The translations under genes and the position numbers were made by a program. DNA of 64,000 nucleotides from Lacticaseibacillus pantheris DSM 15945 = JCM 12539 = NBRC 106106 (GTDB lineage Bacteria; Bacillota; Bacilli; Lactobacillales; Lactobacillaceae). The notes under the pieces were generated by a model that was not told where the DNA came from, did not search any database, and worked only from the letters and a program-made list of their open reading frames with translations. Numbering within the stretch: the first letter of the stretch is position 1; each line of letters opens with the position of its first letter. Positions 52,436 to 61,697 of the stretch are shown piece by piece. Location of the stretch: the NCBI RefSeq assembly GCF_001311175.1, contig NZ_BBAI01000004.1:54648-118647 (forward strand), read 5' to 3'.

Positions 52436-53751
52436 ATGGCCAAGTCCACCACACTTTCGTTCGGTAGCGTACTGCTGCTGGGCATTAACGGCATCATTGG
52501 CTCCGGGATATTCCTGTTGCCGGGTACGCTATTCAAAGCGGCGGGGTGGGCCAGCCTGGCAACAATCGGGTTGGCGGGCCTGGCCACGCTGATGATTGCG
52601 ATGAACTACGCGGTGATGGCATCCAAAATTGATGAGGACGGCGGGGCGTGGGTGTACGCCAACCAAGCCTTTGGGCCGCACGCCGGCTTCCAGATTGGAT
52701 GGTTCAGCTGGTTCCTCGGCGTCATCACCATCAGTACTGAAATTGCTGCGTTCCTGACCACACTGAGTGGCTTCTGGCCAGCAGCGCAGCACCGCTCAAT
52801 CTACATTAGCGTGGCGCTCGCTATTTTGGGCGGCATCACCATCCTCAACGTCTTTGGCCCCGGCACGATGAAGGTGATCGACGACCTGTCTAGTGCCGTC
52901 AAAGTCGGCCTCATCCTGCTCTTCATCATCGGGAGTGGCTCATGATTGCCGTCCACGGGCACATCGGCAGCCCCGTGGTGGGGGCGTCCGGACACGATTT
53001 GGTCGGGGCGTTCACCACGGCTTTCTACATGTTCACCGGCTTTTCGTTCCTCCCGGTGGCGGCAAAGCAGATGCGCAACGCCGAGCTCACGTTGCCCCGC
53101 GCGCTCATCGTGGTGATGGTCATCGTGACGGTGTTGTACTTACTGACGCAATTTCTAACCGTCACGTTGCTGGGGTCGCAAATCGTGGCGGAAAAGTTGC
53201 CGGTGGCGGCCGCGTTCATGCGCGTAGTCGGACCGGTGGGGCGCGGCGTGATCCTGGCGGGGATGTTGGTGTCCACTCTGGGGGTCGCCATCGCGGTTTC
53301 CTTCGACACTCCGGTGGAGCTGGCCTCGCTCGCCACCGAGAAGAAGTTGCTCCCACGCGAGTTTGGTCAGCAAAATCGCTTTGGGGCGCCGATTGTCGCC
53401 CTGTTGGCCACCATGGTGCTGGCCGCTGGGTTGGTGCTGAGTGGTAGCTACCTGTTCCTAGTCAACCTGATTGTCCTGAGCTCCTTTGTGCAGTACATCT
53501 CCACCGTACTGGCGACCTTCAAGTTGCGCAATGACACCACGTTGCCGCGCGGCGTCCGGTTGTGGGGCGGGCGGACGATCCCAGCGCTGTCGCTGGTTCT
53601 GCTTGCGTACCTCATCCTGCAGTTCAACCCGGTGACTTACGCCATCGGGATTGGCTTTGCCGCGGCGGGTGAGCTGGTCTACTGGCCGATGACCGGCGCA
53701 AGCGGCGTCAGGCTACCTAGCCGCACCCGTTACCGCAATTATCAATTTTGA
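52436..53751 (+). CDS. APC-family amino acid permease (frameshifted)
   Basis: This is a 12-helix amino-acid/polyamine/organocation transporter of about 439 residues. The first helix has the APC substrate-binding motif GINGIIGSGIFLLPG, and helix 6 follows at FTTAFYMFTGFSFLP. ATG 52436 follows AAGGAGG. One base is missing in GGG 52931-52933, which splits helix 5; with GGGG it reads FIIGEWLMIAV. The substrate is probably an amino acid, not more precisely known. It is GC-richer than the first half of the window. Confidence 0.85.
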
Positions 53752-53789
53752 CCACACATAACTGTGTACCACGAAAGGAATTGGAAGCT

Positions 53790-54925
53790 GTGAAAAATCG
53801 ACAAAACTGGGTGATTATCGGCGTCGTGCTGGCGTTGACCGTCATTCTCTGGGGCGGCTTTGGCTGGGGGCAGCCTGACGTCCGCGTTATTCATCCCGAA
53901 CCGGAAACGTCGCGGACGACGACGAGTACTGGTAGCGTGTACTCTCTGGCAACCGTCAGCCGGGCCGTTGACTCTTCGCCTGACCTCAAAGGCGCGGTGC
54001 TGGCTGGCTCCTCGCCGATGGATGGCGGGGCCGTGGATATGGCCAAGATGCCCATCGTGCCGGGGCTGCGCGCCACGCGTACGCGTAACGCCCAGGCACC
54101 CTGGGGATGAGCACGATGATGACGCCACAAGGGGTGGACGTTGCGGGGCATTACCTGATTTCGTCGGCGTACGATCACGGGGAGCAGTACAACTCGACCC
54201 TGTACATTCAGGATATTCGGACCAACAAGTTAGTGAAAACCGTTGTCCTGCAAGGGCGGCCACACGTTGGTGGCATTACGTACGATGCCGACCACCAACA
54301 GTTGTTTGTGTGTGGTGAGTATCAGGGAACGGCCGAAATCATTGGCATCAAGCTCAAGCGCCTGTTGGCATACGACGACAAGAGCGCGCGCCCGATTAAA
54401 TATGACAGCCGGACTTCGTTGGGTACGCAAAGTCGCGCCTCCTTCATAACGTATCACTCCGGTATTCTATTCGTCGGATTCTTCAACCCAAAGAGTAGTG
54501 GCTACATGCAGCATTACGACGTGAATAAGAAGGGCCAGATTGTTGGTGCCGGGCCGCTCCAGCAATTGCAGAACCAGGTGAGCGTGGTTTCGACGGCCTT
54601 GTTTAAGCAGCACACCCTCAGCAAAGTTCAGGGGGCGGTGTTCTACGGTGGCTACGCGTTCCTGTCGCAATCGTTTGGCCCGGGGCCATCCAAGCTGTAC
54701 GTGTTCAAGGAGAACCTACTGAAGGAATCGTTTAGTGAACGTGATGCCGTGTTGGTGCTCAAGATGCCGAGCCACCTCGAGCAGATTAGTACGTATCAAG
54801 GCCGTATGTACCTCATCTTTGAATCGAGCGCAGCGGCGTACCGGAAGACCAGCCAGGACCACGTCGACCGAATTCTGTCGCTCGACCTCGCAACACTAGT
54901 GAAGGAGGTGCGCCATGCAAAGTAG
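53790..54925 (+). CDS. Membrane-anchored protein of unknown function, propeller-like (frameshifted)
   Basis: This is a protein of about 379 residues with one N-terminal hydrophobic segment (WVIIGVVLALTVILWGGFGW, residues 7-26), probably a signal anchor, and an extracellular rest. The ectodomain has recurring short units such as YLISSAYDHG, LYIQDIRTNKLVKTV, VGGITYDADHQQLFVCGE and RMYLIFESS, which resemble blades of a beta-propeller. I do not recognise a named family. GTG 53790 follows AAAGGA. One base is missing at GG 54095-54096; restored, it reads AQGTLGMSTMMTPQG. The following membrane protein starts inside its 3' end, so the two are probably functionally linked. Confidence 0.7.
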
Positions 54926-55693
54926 TCGCAAATCATTACCGTGGCCCTTCGCGCCGCGCTTGACTCTTAATCAGTGGCTCCGCTTCTTTGCGGCTGCTGG
55001 GTAGCTTACCTACTCTTCAATACGAACAATCCCTTAGCACAAGTATTGTTCTTGACGAAACAGGCGTACCTTCACACCACCCCGTGGTTGGCCGCATTGA
55101 AGGTGATTGGCGGAGGTGCCATTTACGCCGCAATTATCTTCGCCGGCCTGTGGTGGGCTGGTGGCCGCGGCGCATTCCGGCAACTGTTTCCGCGCATTCG
55201 GTGGCGAGACTTTGGAATTTACTGTGGGTACGGGTTGTTGTACCCCGTGTTCGGGATTCTTGGCCACGTGGCTACCATCTTTGTGGCAACGGGTCCGAGT
55301 GCCAACATTAAGGAGAGCCTCGCTTCGTGGCAGCAATACTCGTGGCCGGCGTACCGGCTGATGTCTTGGCAGGGAGTATTCACGACGACCGCTAACGTTT
55401 TGGTGACCCTGATGATCTTCCTAGCCATCATCCAGGTGCTGGACGGGCGGATGCAGCATCATCCCCACTGGCGCAATTTATGCGTGTACCTCATCACGGG
55501 TATTCTGGCCGGGGCGTTTGCCACCACGCCGTCGTCGCCAGATCTCTGGTCCAACGTGGTGGTCACCATCTTCACGCAACTGCCACTGCTATGGAGCTAC
55601 CGGCGCAGCCGTAACCTGGGTGTGCCCGCGCTCATTGTGTGGGGTGGGCACCGGTTGCTCACGGGATTAATGTTGATGTTGAATATTTTGTAG
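54915..55693 (+). CDS. Polytopic membrane protein of unknown function (frameshifted)
   Basis: This is an integral membrane protein of about 259 residues with six to seven hydrophobic helices. ATG 54915 sits after GAAGGAGG inside the previous gene. With GGGG at 54999-55001 the N-terminal 29 residues continue as FFAAAGVAYLLFNTNNP. Late features include WSNVVVTIFTQLP and VWGGHRLLTGLML. The overall plan resembles CPBP-type membrane proteins, but the EExxxR motif of that protease family is absent, so I do not assign it. It forms a pair with the anchored protein upstream. Confidence 0.65.
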
Positions 55694-55703
55694 AGGGTAA
55701 CGC

Positions 55704-55736
55704 AAAGGCCCGCAACTGTTATGGTTGCGGGCCTTT
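55704..55736. terminator. Strong terminator
   Basis: AAAGGCCCGCAAC (55704-55716) pairs perfectly with GTTGCGGGCCTTT (55724-55736). Confidence 0.88.
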
Positions 55737-55860
55737 ACGATGATGTCGGATTATTTTGTCGGGCCCGCCATCTTATTCACATTGCTTGCCCGGCATAACT
55801 CATCCGTACCATAAATTTGCGGTATAATAACGTTATCTATTTATTCGAGGTGAGGGCAAC

Positions 55861-56433
55861 ATGAGTCGCGCACGATTAGAGGCATTTACCGATGGTGTCA
55901 TCGCAATTCTCATCACAATTTTAGTTCTGGAAATCCATTTACCTGATACCCAGCATTCGTGGACGGTGGTGTGGCGTATGGCCCCCGTGTTCGCGGCCTA
56001 CGTACTCAGCTTTCTGGTGATTGCTGGATTTTGGATATCGCACCACACGTTGATGTTGCAAACGGAAAACGTGACCGTACAAGCTTTGTGGGCGAACCTG
56101 CATTTCTTGTTCTGGCTCTCGCTCACACCAGCCGTCACCGCCTGGTTCGGCACGGATATTCATTCGGTGCCGGCCGCGGTTTTGTTTCAGCTGAACGTCA
56201 TTGCGGTTAACCTCTCGTTCTTATTGTTGCGGGCGGTGGTTCGACGCTCGAACCCGCATCTGATCAACCTCGCAATCAAGATGGAGGTCATGTCTTTTGG
56301 CATCAACTTTGTCACGCTTGTAGCCGTCATCTTTGCCCCGCCGTTACTGTTTGTCGGGCTGGGCGTGAATAGCCTCGTATGGTTGATTCCGACGACGCAG
56401 AACATGCGCTTGGTGACGTCGCCGAGGGATTGA
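55861..56433 (+). CDS. TMEM175-family (DUF1211) membrane protein, putative potassium channel
   Basis: This is a 190-residue protein with six hydrophobic helices. The first helix has the TMEM175 signature in slightly altered form: RLEAFTDGVIAILITILVLEI, where F-S-D-G is F-T-D-G. Bacterial homologues form tetrameric potassium channels. ATG 55861 follows GAGGTGAGGG. Single gene between two terminators. Confidence 0.85.
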   Translation: MSRARLEAFTDGVIAILITILVLEIHLPDTQHSWTVVWRMAPVFAAYVLSFLVIAGFWISHHTLMLQTENVTVQALWANLHFLFWLSLTPAVTAWFGTDIHSVPAAVLFQLNVIAVNLSFLLLRAVVRRSNPHLINLAIKMEVMSFGINFVTLVAVIFAPPLLFVGLGVNSLVWLIPTTQNMRLVTSPRD

Positions 56434-56546
56434 GTATTTTGGCCGTATGAAAAGTATGGCTTTGCCCGTAGATGACAATCACCGACAAGTGGCTGTCCAC
56501 TTGGGACCAACATGGTCTGGTCCGACGCCAGCCCTTTGCGGTATAT

Positions 56547-56586
56547 AAAGGCCACCCCAACCATTGTCAAGGTAGGGGTGGCTTTT
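56547..56586. terminator. Bidirectional terminator
   Basis: AAAGGCCACCCC pairs with GGGGTGGCTTTT around a loop that also contains ACC/GGT. It lies between the convergent channel and amidohydrolase genes. Confidence 0.85.
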
Positions 56587-56592
56587 GCGATT

Positions 56593-57609
56593 CTATTTGC
56601 GGAGATGTAATAATTTTTCTGCATTTTGGTACGCGACTTTTGCTTGCTCGTCCGGCGTCAAAATGGAATCCGTCAAGAACTTTGCGGCGTCTGCCGGGTG
56701 GTTGTATGGGTAGTCGAGGGAGTACATCAGGTGGTCGGCACCAACTTCAGTGTAGATGAGCTGGAGCTGTGCTGGGAAAAACATGCCACTTGGAGTGATG
56801 TAAAAGTTTTCACGGTACGTCTGGCTAATGCTCCGTTGTAAGTTGACGGTCAGGCCCAGTGTTTGGTCCATGCGTTCAAGGAATGCGGGGACCAGTTCGC
56901 CCCAGTGGCCCGTGATGATTTTGAGGTTGGGGTGACGGTCGAAGGTGCCGGCGAGAATCAAGCGAATCATTTGCACGCCAAGATCCTCATGCCAACCCCA
57001 ACCGGCACCAGCGAACGTGAAGGCGGTCAGCTCGGACCAACCCTGGCCTTCGTAGTAGTATTCACTGATTTCTGCGGGAATAAAGGCGGGGTGGAAGTAT
57101 AGTGGCACATCCAACTTTTCGGCCGCCGCCAAAATTGGTTCGTAGAAGGGATCGTCAAAGAAGCGGTGGTCGTAATAGCCGTGGATCATTGCCCCACTGA
57201 GACCTAGTTGAGTTACCGCGCGTTCCAGTTCAGCCGCCGCGGCCTCCGGATCACCGACGGGTAACGTTGCCCAGCCGCCGAAACGGTCCGGATGCTGGCT
57301 AATGGCGTCTGCTAGGTCATCATTGGCCATCTGGCATAGCTCGATGCCTACTTTGGGATCCAGATTTTTGGGAGTGTTGTCGCCATAACCCATAATTTGC
57401 ATTTGGATGTTGTTGGCGTCCATGAAGTCCAGCCGCTGCTGCCCGGCACTAATCAGTTCGGTGTTATCCCGCTGCGACTTGGCCGCAAATTCCGCGATAC
57501 TATGGTCGTCGGGGTTTTGGTGTGGGTAGGATGGTGCCGACATGTATGGCTTAGCAGCCTGGTTGACGCGGTCAGATTCCCAATGCTCTTCAAGTGTAAT
57601 TAATTTCAT
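56593..57609 (-). CDS. Amidohydrolase-2 family protein (gamma-resorcylate decarboxylase-like)
   Basis: This is a 338-residue TIM-barrel metalloenzyme, intact. It begins MKLITLEEHWES, the E-E-H variant of the N-terminal metal motif seen in gamma-resorcylate and related non-oxidative decarboxylases. Further metal or active-site elements are LYFHPAFIP (His), KIITGHWGELVPAFLERMD (His and Glu) and MYSLDYPYNHP (Asp). Family members decarboxylate aromatic acids. It is followed in the same direction by no other gene; the TetR gene at 57720-58283 is upstream and may regulate it. ATG 57609 follows GGAGG (GAGGCCTCC on the plus strand). Confidence 0.82.
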   Translation of the reverse strand: MKLITLEEHWESDRVNQAAKPYMSAPSYPHQNPDDHSIAEFAAKSQRDNTELISAGQQRLDFMDANNIQMQIMGYGDNTPKNLDPKVGIELCQMANDDLADAISQHPDRFGGWATLPVGDPEAAAAELERAVTQLGLSGAMIHGYYDHRFFDDPFYEPILAAAEKLDVPLYFHPAFIPAEISEYYYEGQGWSELTAFTFAGAGWGWHEDLGVQMIRLILAGTFDRHPNLKIITGHWGELVPAFLERMDQTLGLTVNLQRSISQTYRENFYITPSGMFFPAQLQLIYTEVGADHLMYSLDYPYNHPADAAKFLTDSILTPDEQAKVAYQNAEKLLHLRK

Positions 57610-57719
57610 TTCGAGGCCTCCTAGTTGATGAGACCAATTATAGGTGCCTAGGGAACGCTGCGGCAGGTCCGTTACGCTACAAAAACGCGGTATTTGTCAT
57701 GCATCGTCTCGGCTGGCCA

Positions 57720-58283
57720 CTAGATATCCGCGGGTGGCGACGGTATGGTTTGTTTGAACAAAGAAACGAAGTCAGCACGAGTGAATTCCGGATGCAAAGT
57801 TAACGTTTTGGCGAATGCTATGAGGATCCGCGCATCCATTTCCAAACGGAGGGTGTCGTCGCGCTTGGCGGTTTTGATGTAGCCGTGTACTCGGTGCATA
57901 TCCCTCTTGATGTATTGAATCACTTGTTCGGTCACGTCGCCCCAGAACATCATCTCTAGGGTAGTACGGTTGGCCAGCATTAGCTTGACCGCTATTTCGG
58001 CGGACTGGGCCGTACCCCCGACGGTGTGGTCGATTTGTTGGAGAAACTCATTCACCATCACGGCCATGTCGTACTCGATTACTTGGCCCACATTTTGGTA
58101 ATGGCGATAAAATGTTTGGCGGGGGATGCCGGCCTGTCGGCAAAGCCGAGTAATGGTGACGTCCGCATAAGGAGTCTGTGCGGTGTACAGTTGGCGTAGC
58201 GCGGTGAACAATTTTTCTTGGGTGGCGCGTAGGCGTTTGTCCGGTTGGTGGTAATATGCCAGTGGCACTTTGGGATTACTCAA
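57720..58283 (-). CDS. TetR-family regulator
   Basis: This is a 187-residue TetR protein. The HTH is YADVTITRLCRQAGIPRQTFYRHYQNVGQVI; the C-terminal part is helical and of the TetR_C type seen near dihydroxyacetone-kinase activators (DhaS-like). It lies upstream of the amidohydrolase in the same direction and divergent from the DJ-1/PfpI gene. It may act on the inverted repeat at 58572-58597. The start codon region is ATG 58283, with GAGGTGCATTGT upstream. Confidence 0.8.
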   Translation of the reverse strand: MSNPKVPLAYYHQPDKRLRATQEKLFTALRQLYTAQTPYADVTITRLCRQAGIPRQTFYRHYQNVGQVIEYDMAVMVNEFLQQIDHTVGGTAQSAEIAVKLMLANRTTLEMMFWGDVTEQVIQYIKRDMHRVHGYIKTAKRDDTLRLEMDARILIAFAKTLTLHPEFTRADFVSLFKQTIPSPPADI

Positions 58284-58571
58284 TACAATGCACCTCGTTC
58301 AAGTATGTATGGCCCTAAACACCGGCCGTACATGCTTGCGTTTTAACTGATCAAAGGTGGCTGGCGTTGGACCGGCCCATACAATCAAGCTTATTCTCGT
58401 TATACGGTATTGCTGGCCGGAAAGCAATCGGTGGTGCCGATACGTGTTGACCTGGTTTTGAATTGACTACTGAGACGGATAATGGCCGACCAATTCAATA
58501 TGAGCATGGTTGTAGTTAACTGCGCACGATTATACGTTGAGTTGCGGACAATTATGGCACCAATAATGCCT

Positions 58572-58597
58572 GTTATTGACTCTTGACAGACAATAAC
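58572..58597. promoter_or_regulatory. Inverted repeat overlapping the DJ-1/PfpI promoter
   Basis: GTTATTG (58572-58578) and CAATAAC (58591-58597) are perfect arms with a 12-base gap that contains the -35 box. It is a likely regulator site. Confidence 0.5.
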
Positions 58598-58611
58598 GTC
58601 TATTCTTTAAT
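58583..58611 (+). promoter_or_regulatory. Sigma-A promoter of the DJ-1/PfpI gene
   Basis: TTGACA (58583-58588), a 17-bp spacer and TTTAAT (58606-58611). Confidence 0.65.
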
Positions 58612-58655
58612 AGTGTGAAATAAACACGATAACTGGCAGAGCAGGAGGCCTAATT

Positions 58656-59342
58656 ATGCAAAAAGTACTAGTAGTGGAAACCAACGTGACGCGCTACGCC
58701 GGCACCAACGACCCCACCGGTTTGTGGCTGGGCGAGGCGGCCGAGTTTGTGGACGCAATGCAGCAGGCGGGCATTGGCGTTGATTACGTCAGCCCCCGCG
58801 GCGGCTTTGTTCCGCTCGATCCCCGTAGCATGAAGTATACGGATGCCGACATTATGCGGGTGTACGAGGACGCCGATTTTGTGGACCGCGCCCTGCGCAA
58901 CACGTTGCGGCCGGACCAGGTTAATCCAGCTGACTACGTGGCCATTTATTACACGGGTGGTCACGGCGTGATGTGGGATTTTCCGGACAATCCCGAGTTG
59001 CAACAGCTGGCCCTGAGTATTTACAACCAGGGCGGCTACGTTACCTCGGTGTGCCACGGCATTGCGGGGTTGCTGAACATCAAAGACGCGGCGGGTAACT
59101 ACCTCATTGCCGGCAAGCACGTGACTGGTTTTACCACCGCGGAGGAGATTATCGCCGGTAAGAAGTCGGTGGTCCCGTTCTTGAACCGGACGGTGGCGAC
59201 GGAGCACGGTGCCCACTTTGATCAGAAGCGTTTCTACAGTGAGTATGCCGTGCAGGATGGCCGGCTGCTGACGGGGCAGAACCCGTTCTCCGTGCGGGCG
59301 GTGGCGAAGTTGCTCGTTGATGCGGTAGGTAACGCCGGATAA
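58656..59342 (+). CDS. DJ-1/PfpI (type 1 glutamine amidotransferase-like) protein
   Basis: This is a 228-residue DJ-1/PfpI superfamily protein of the Hsp31/YhbO-like branch. The nucleophile Cys is in VTSVCHGIAGLLN at the nucleophile elbow, and YTGGHGVMWDFPDN is the conserved His loop. LWLGEAAEFVDAMQQAG supplies the Glu. Such proteins act in carbonyl-stress defence (glyoxalase III or deglycase activity is debated). The start used here is ATG 58656 after GGAGG. It is intact and probably monocistronic. Confidence 0.85.
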   Translation: MQKVLVVETNVTRYAGTNDPTGLWLGEAAEFVDAMQQAGIGVDYVSPRGGFVPLDPRSMKYTDADIMRVYEDADFVDRALRNTLRPDQVNPADYVAIYYTGGHGVMWDFPDNPELQQLALSIYNQGGYVTSVCHGIAGLLNIKDAAGNYLIAGKHVTGFTTAEEIIAGKKSVVPFLNRTVATEHGAHFDQKRFYSEYAVQDGRLLTGQNPFSVRAVAKLLVDAVGNAG

Positions 59343-59349
59343 TATAATT

Positions 59350-59391
59350 AGGGCACCACGGTTGCGTAGGGGAACGCTGCCGTGGTGCCCT
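59350..59391. terminator. Long hairpin between convergent genes
   Basis: AGGGCACCACGGT pairs with GCCGTGGTGCCCT around a GC-rich loop. No U-run follows, so termination is likely but not certain. Confidence 0.55.
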
Positions 59392-59411
59392 GTTGCGTTA
59401 AGTGGTCGTGG

Positions 59412-60251
59412 TTAGTACAGGTAATCGTTCACTGCCTTTGCCACCCCATCGTTTTCGTGTAGTTGGCTATGTTGCGCCTTGGCACCGGTGAACATCATCT
59501 CGGTGTAATTCTTGTACCGGCTCCGCAGCAGGTAACGCAGCGACCGGCTGGAAACATTGGTGACGTCGCCGTCAGAGTTGGTACCATCATCCTTGTTGCC
59601 GTAAATATTGAGGATGTCGACCTGCTGCTTGGGAAAGTTATCGCGGTTGCGCAGCATCTCTTTGTACCGCGCATCCAGAATGGTGGGGCGGCCGGACTTG
59701 GTCAGCGTGTTGCGGTTGGGTTCATCGTCCATACCGACAATACCGTCGAAGTGACCGGCAATATTGACCTGTTTGTGCAGCTTGGGCGCGTTGAACGTGT
59801 GCTGCTGGAACAGAACGTAGTACATGAAGCCGAGGTTGCCCATGGAGTGTGCGACGACGTTGTAGTTAGCAAAGTGGTGTTTGCGGTTGACGGCCTGCAG
59901 CACGTTTTTAATCCACTTGGCGTCCGTTTGGAGATTGGCGTTCTTGTTGTCCTTGAACACTACCTGAACGATAGGATTCTTGGTGGACTTAGGCCAACGA
60001 CCTTTGAGCGTGACCTCGCCGTTGGTATCGACTACAGCCTGGTAGACCTTGTGGGCGTGGTAGTTCGTGACCGCGTACTGAATGAGGTGGTTGGTGGAGT
60101 TGGCCGACCCGCTGTAACCGTGGAAGTAGAACGTGGGTGTGGTGCTGGTCGTAGCGTTGGCGGGTGCGGCGGTGCCTTTGGCTGAACAGGCCGACAGGGT
60201 GACGGCGACAATTAACGTGGCGAATAATGCGAGAATCTTTTTATGCTTCAT
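59412..60251 (-). CDS. Alpha/beta hydrolase lipoprotein, DUF915 family
   Basis: This is a 279-residue cell-surface lipoprotein. The N-terminus is a lipoprotein signal: KHKKILALFATLIVAVTLSACS with the lipobox L-S-A-C (Cys at residue 22). The mature part is an alpha/beta hydrolase with oxyanion-side FYFHGYSGSANS, nucleophile NVVAHSMGNLG, Asp in NIYGNKDDGTNSDGD and His in AQHSQLHEND. DUF915 enzymes are common in lactobacilli and have no settled substrate. It starts at ATG 60251 (GGAGGAAATCG before it on the minus strand). Confidence 0.87.
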   Translation of the reverse strand: MKHKKILALFATLIVAVTLSACSAKGTAAPANATTSTTPTFYFHGYSGSANSTNHLIQYAVTNYHAHKVYQAVVDTNGEVTLKGRWPKSTKNPIVQVVFKDNKNANLQTDAKWIKNVLQAVNRKHHFANYNVVAHSMGNLGFMYYVLFQQHTFNAPKLHKQVNIAGHFDGIVGMDDEPNRNTLTKSGRPTILDARYKEMLRNRDNFPKQQVDILNIYGNKDDGTNSDGDVTNVSSRSLRYLLRSRYKNYTEMMFTGAKAQHSQLHENDGVAKAVNDYLY

Positions 60252-60431
60252 GCTCGATTTCCTCCCAGAATAACGTTACCTGAGGTTATTTTATCTTCTT
60301 CAAGGCCAATGGTGCCACACCCTGGCGATTGGAGCAATGTACATTTTCGGGACTGGTGTAGTTGTAGTGAAGAACGGATATTTGATCAAGTCGTAACGCA
60401 TTGATGGCTGGGACCCGGGCTTTTTTTCGTC

Positions 60432-60463
60432 AAAAAAAACGCACCCAAAGTAAGGGTGCGTTT
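60432..60463 (-). terminator. Terminator of the yefM-yoeB operon
   Basis: AAACGCACCC pairs with GGGTGCGTTT; the eight A's at 60432-60439 give a U-run on the minus strand. Confidence 0.8.
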
Positions 60464-60474
60464 AATTAGGCCTG

Positions 60475-60744
60475 CTAGTAATGATCGCGACAAGAATATA
60501 TTTGTATTGCTTTGCCCGCGTTGGCACCCACAATTGAGTACACGATGCGATGTTCTTGCGTGATGTGACGCGACCACTTACCTGTCAGGTCGTGTTTGAG
60601 TGGCTCTGGTTTACCAATACCAGTAAATGGAGTGCGATCAATGGCCTTGATCAGCCGATTAATACGTTTAACCATGTATTTATCGGCATGATCGTGCCAG
60701 TACATATAATCGGTCCATGCATCGTCAGACCAGGATTTAATCAT
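60475..60744 (-). CDS. yoeB: YoeB-family mRNA interferase toxin
   Basis: This is an 89-residue RelE/YoeB-superfamily endoribonuclease that cuts mRNA at the ribosome. It begins MIKSWSDDAWTDYMYWHDHADKYMVKRINRLI and keeps the YoeB core GIGKPEPLKHDLTGKWSRHITQEHRIVYSI, with catalytic Glu, Arg and a C-terminal IYSCRDHY (His-Tyr end). ATG 60744 is chosen over an upstream in-frame ATG because it gives the standard length. It overlaps the antitoxin gene by 8 bases. Confidence 0.93.
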   Translation of the reverse strand: MIKSWSDDAWTDYMYWHDHADKYMVKRINRLIKAIDRTPFTGIGKPEPLKHDLTGKWSRHITQEHRIVYSIVGANAGKAIQIYSCRDHY

Positions 60745-61006
60745 CGTCGAAATCCGTGAGCAATTCGTGTGTAATTGCTTTGCCCGCCGCGAACTGTTCA
60801 TCCCCTCTTCTGATTTTGGCCATTAACTCCGGATTGCTCATAATGTGCATCGTTTCCTGCAGGGAGTCATAATCATGCTGGCTGATGACCACAACGTTAT
60901 CCTCTTTGTCCCTGGCCGTAACAATAATTGGTTCGGCGTCCTCATTGACCTGTTGCATGTAGGTCTTTAAGTGCTGGCGAAAGTTGCTATAGCTAACTGC
61001 GTCCAT
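60737..61006 (-). CDS. yefM: YefM/Phd-family antitoxin
   Basis: This is an 89-residue antitoxin. The N-terminal DNA-binding part reads MDAVSYSNFRQHLKTYMQQVNEDAEPIIVTARDKEDNVVVIS, a standard YefM pattern. The acidic C-terminus (THELLTDFDDD) binds the toxin. It starts at ATG 61006 with AAAGGGGGG upstream (minus strand) and is transcribed first, as in other yefM-yoeB operons, which it represses. Confidence 0.93.
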   Translation of the reverse strand: MDAVSYSNFRQHLKTYMQQVNEDAEPIIVTARDKEDNVVVISQHDYDSLQETMHIMSNPELMAKIRRGDEQFAAGKAITHELLTDFDDD

Positions 61007-61697
61007 CTTGATGCCCCCCTTTTTTTAATTTAATTGTACCACATGTTGTACAACAAACGGATGGGTCAGTGAACCTGAATGCGGGTGGTTATGGATTAAA
61101 AAAAGCCAGAAGCGTGGCGGTTAAACCTTGCGTCTATGTGGGCCGGAAACTATATAGTGACACCCTCGACAGCTATGTGTGGGGGTGTTTTACACCTTAA
61201 AGACACGTACTCAGCGTGTCGAGCAACCACGTGTTGGTTGCAACGACGTCTTTGTACGCGAGGGCATCGGGGTGGCGGAACCAGTAGATATAGCCGTTCA
61301 CGACGGTATCGGTGGCCGAATGCAGGATTAGCTGTTGCGGCCCGGTGGGGGTGCCCGCGACGAGTTGATGGGGTCATGGTCGAATAAGCAAAAAAATTGG
61401 TGCTCTACCCGGTTTAGTACCTGTTTATGCTGCTGGTGGTATCGTCTTACTGATATTGGTGGTTCAACTATGCTATGCCCATCACAAGTTGGCGAATAAC
61501 TAACCATGTGATGGGCATTTCGTGTCTTAATGGCAGCGACTGGGGCTAGCAACGCGCTGGTCCCTGCATGGCGTTCTTGTAGTGTTGGTAGGTAGAGGTT
61601 GAGCTAGAGTATCCGCACCCCCCAACCAATTCCTTTGCCAGTGTTATGATAGTAACTATCGTTCAACCAGAATTTAACAGTAAGTGAGGAACATACT
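61007..61697. other. Intergenic region with possible gene remnant
   Basis: About 690 bases without an intact gene. Near 61196-61370 on the minus strand a frame without a start codon reads like protein (GTPTGPQQLILHSATDTVV ... DTLSTCL, stop near 61196), probably the tail of a decayed gene. The antitoxin promoter must lie near 61010-61080. No repeat or RNA was found. Confidence 0.5.

Larger units (their letters stand above)
58284..58655. other. Divergent intergenic region
   Basis: This is 372 bases between the TetR gene and the DJ-1/PfpI gene. Apart from the promoter and inverted repeat listed separately, I see no gene or structured RNA. Confidence 0.6.

Noticed and set aside
54915..55693. CPBP intramembrane protease
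   Set aside because: The helical layout is similar, but the EExxxR and related metal-binding motifs are not visible.
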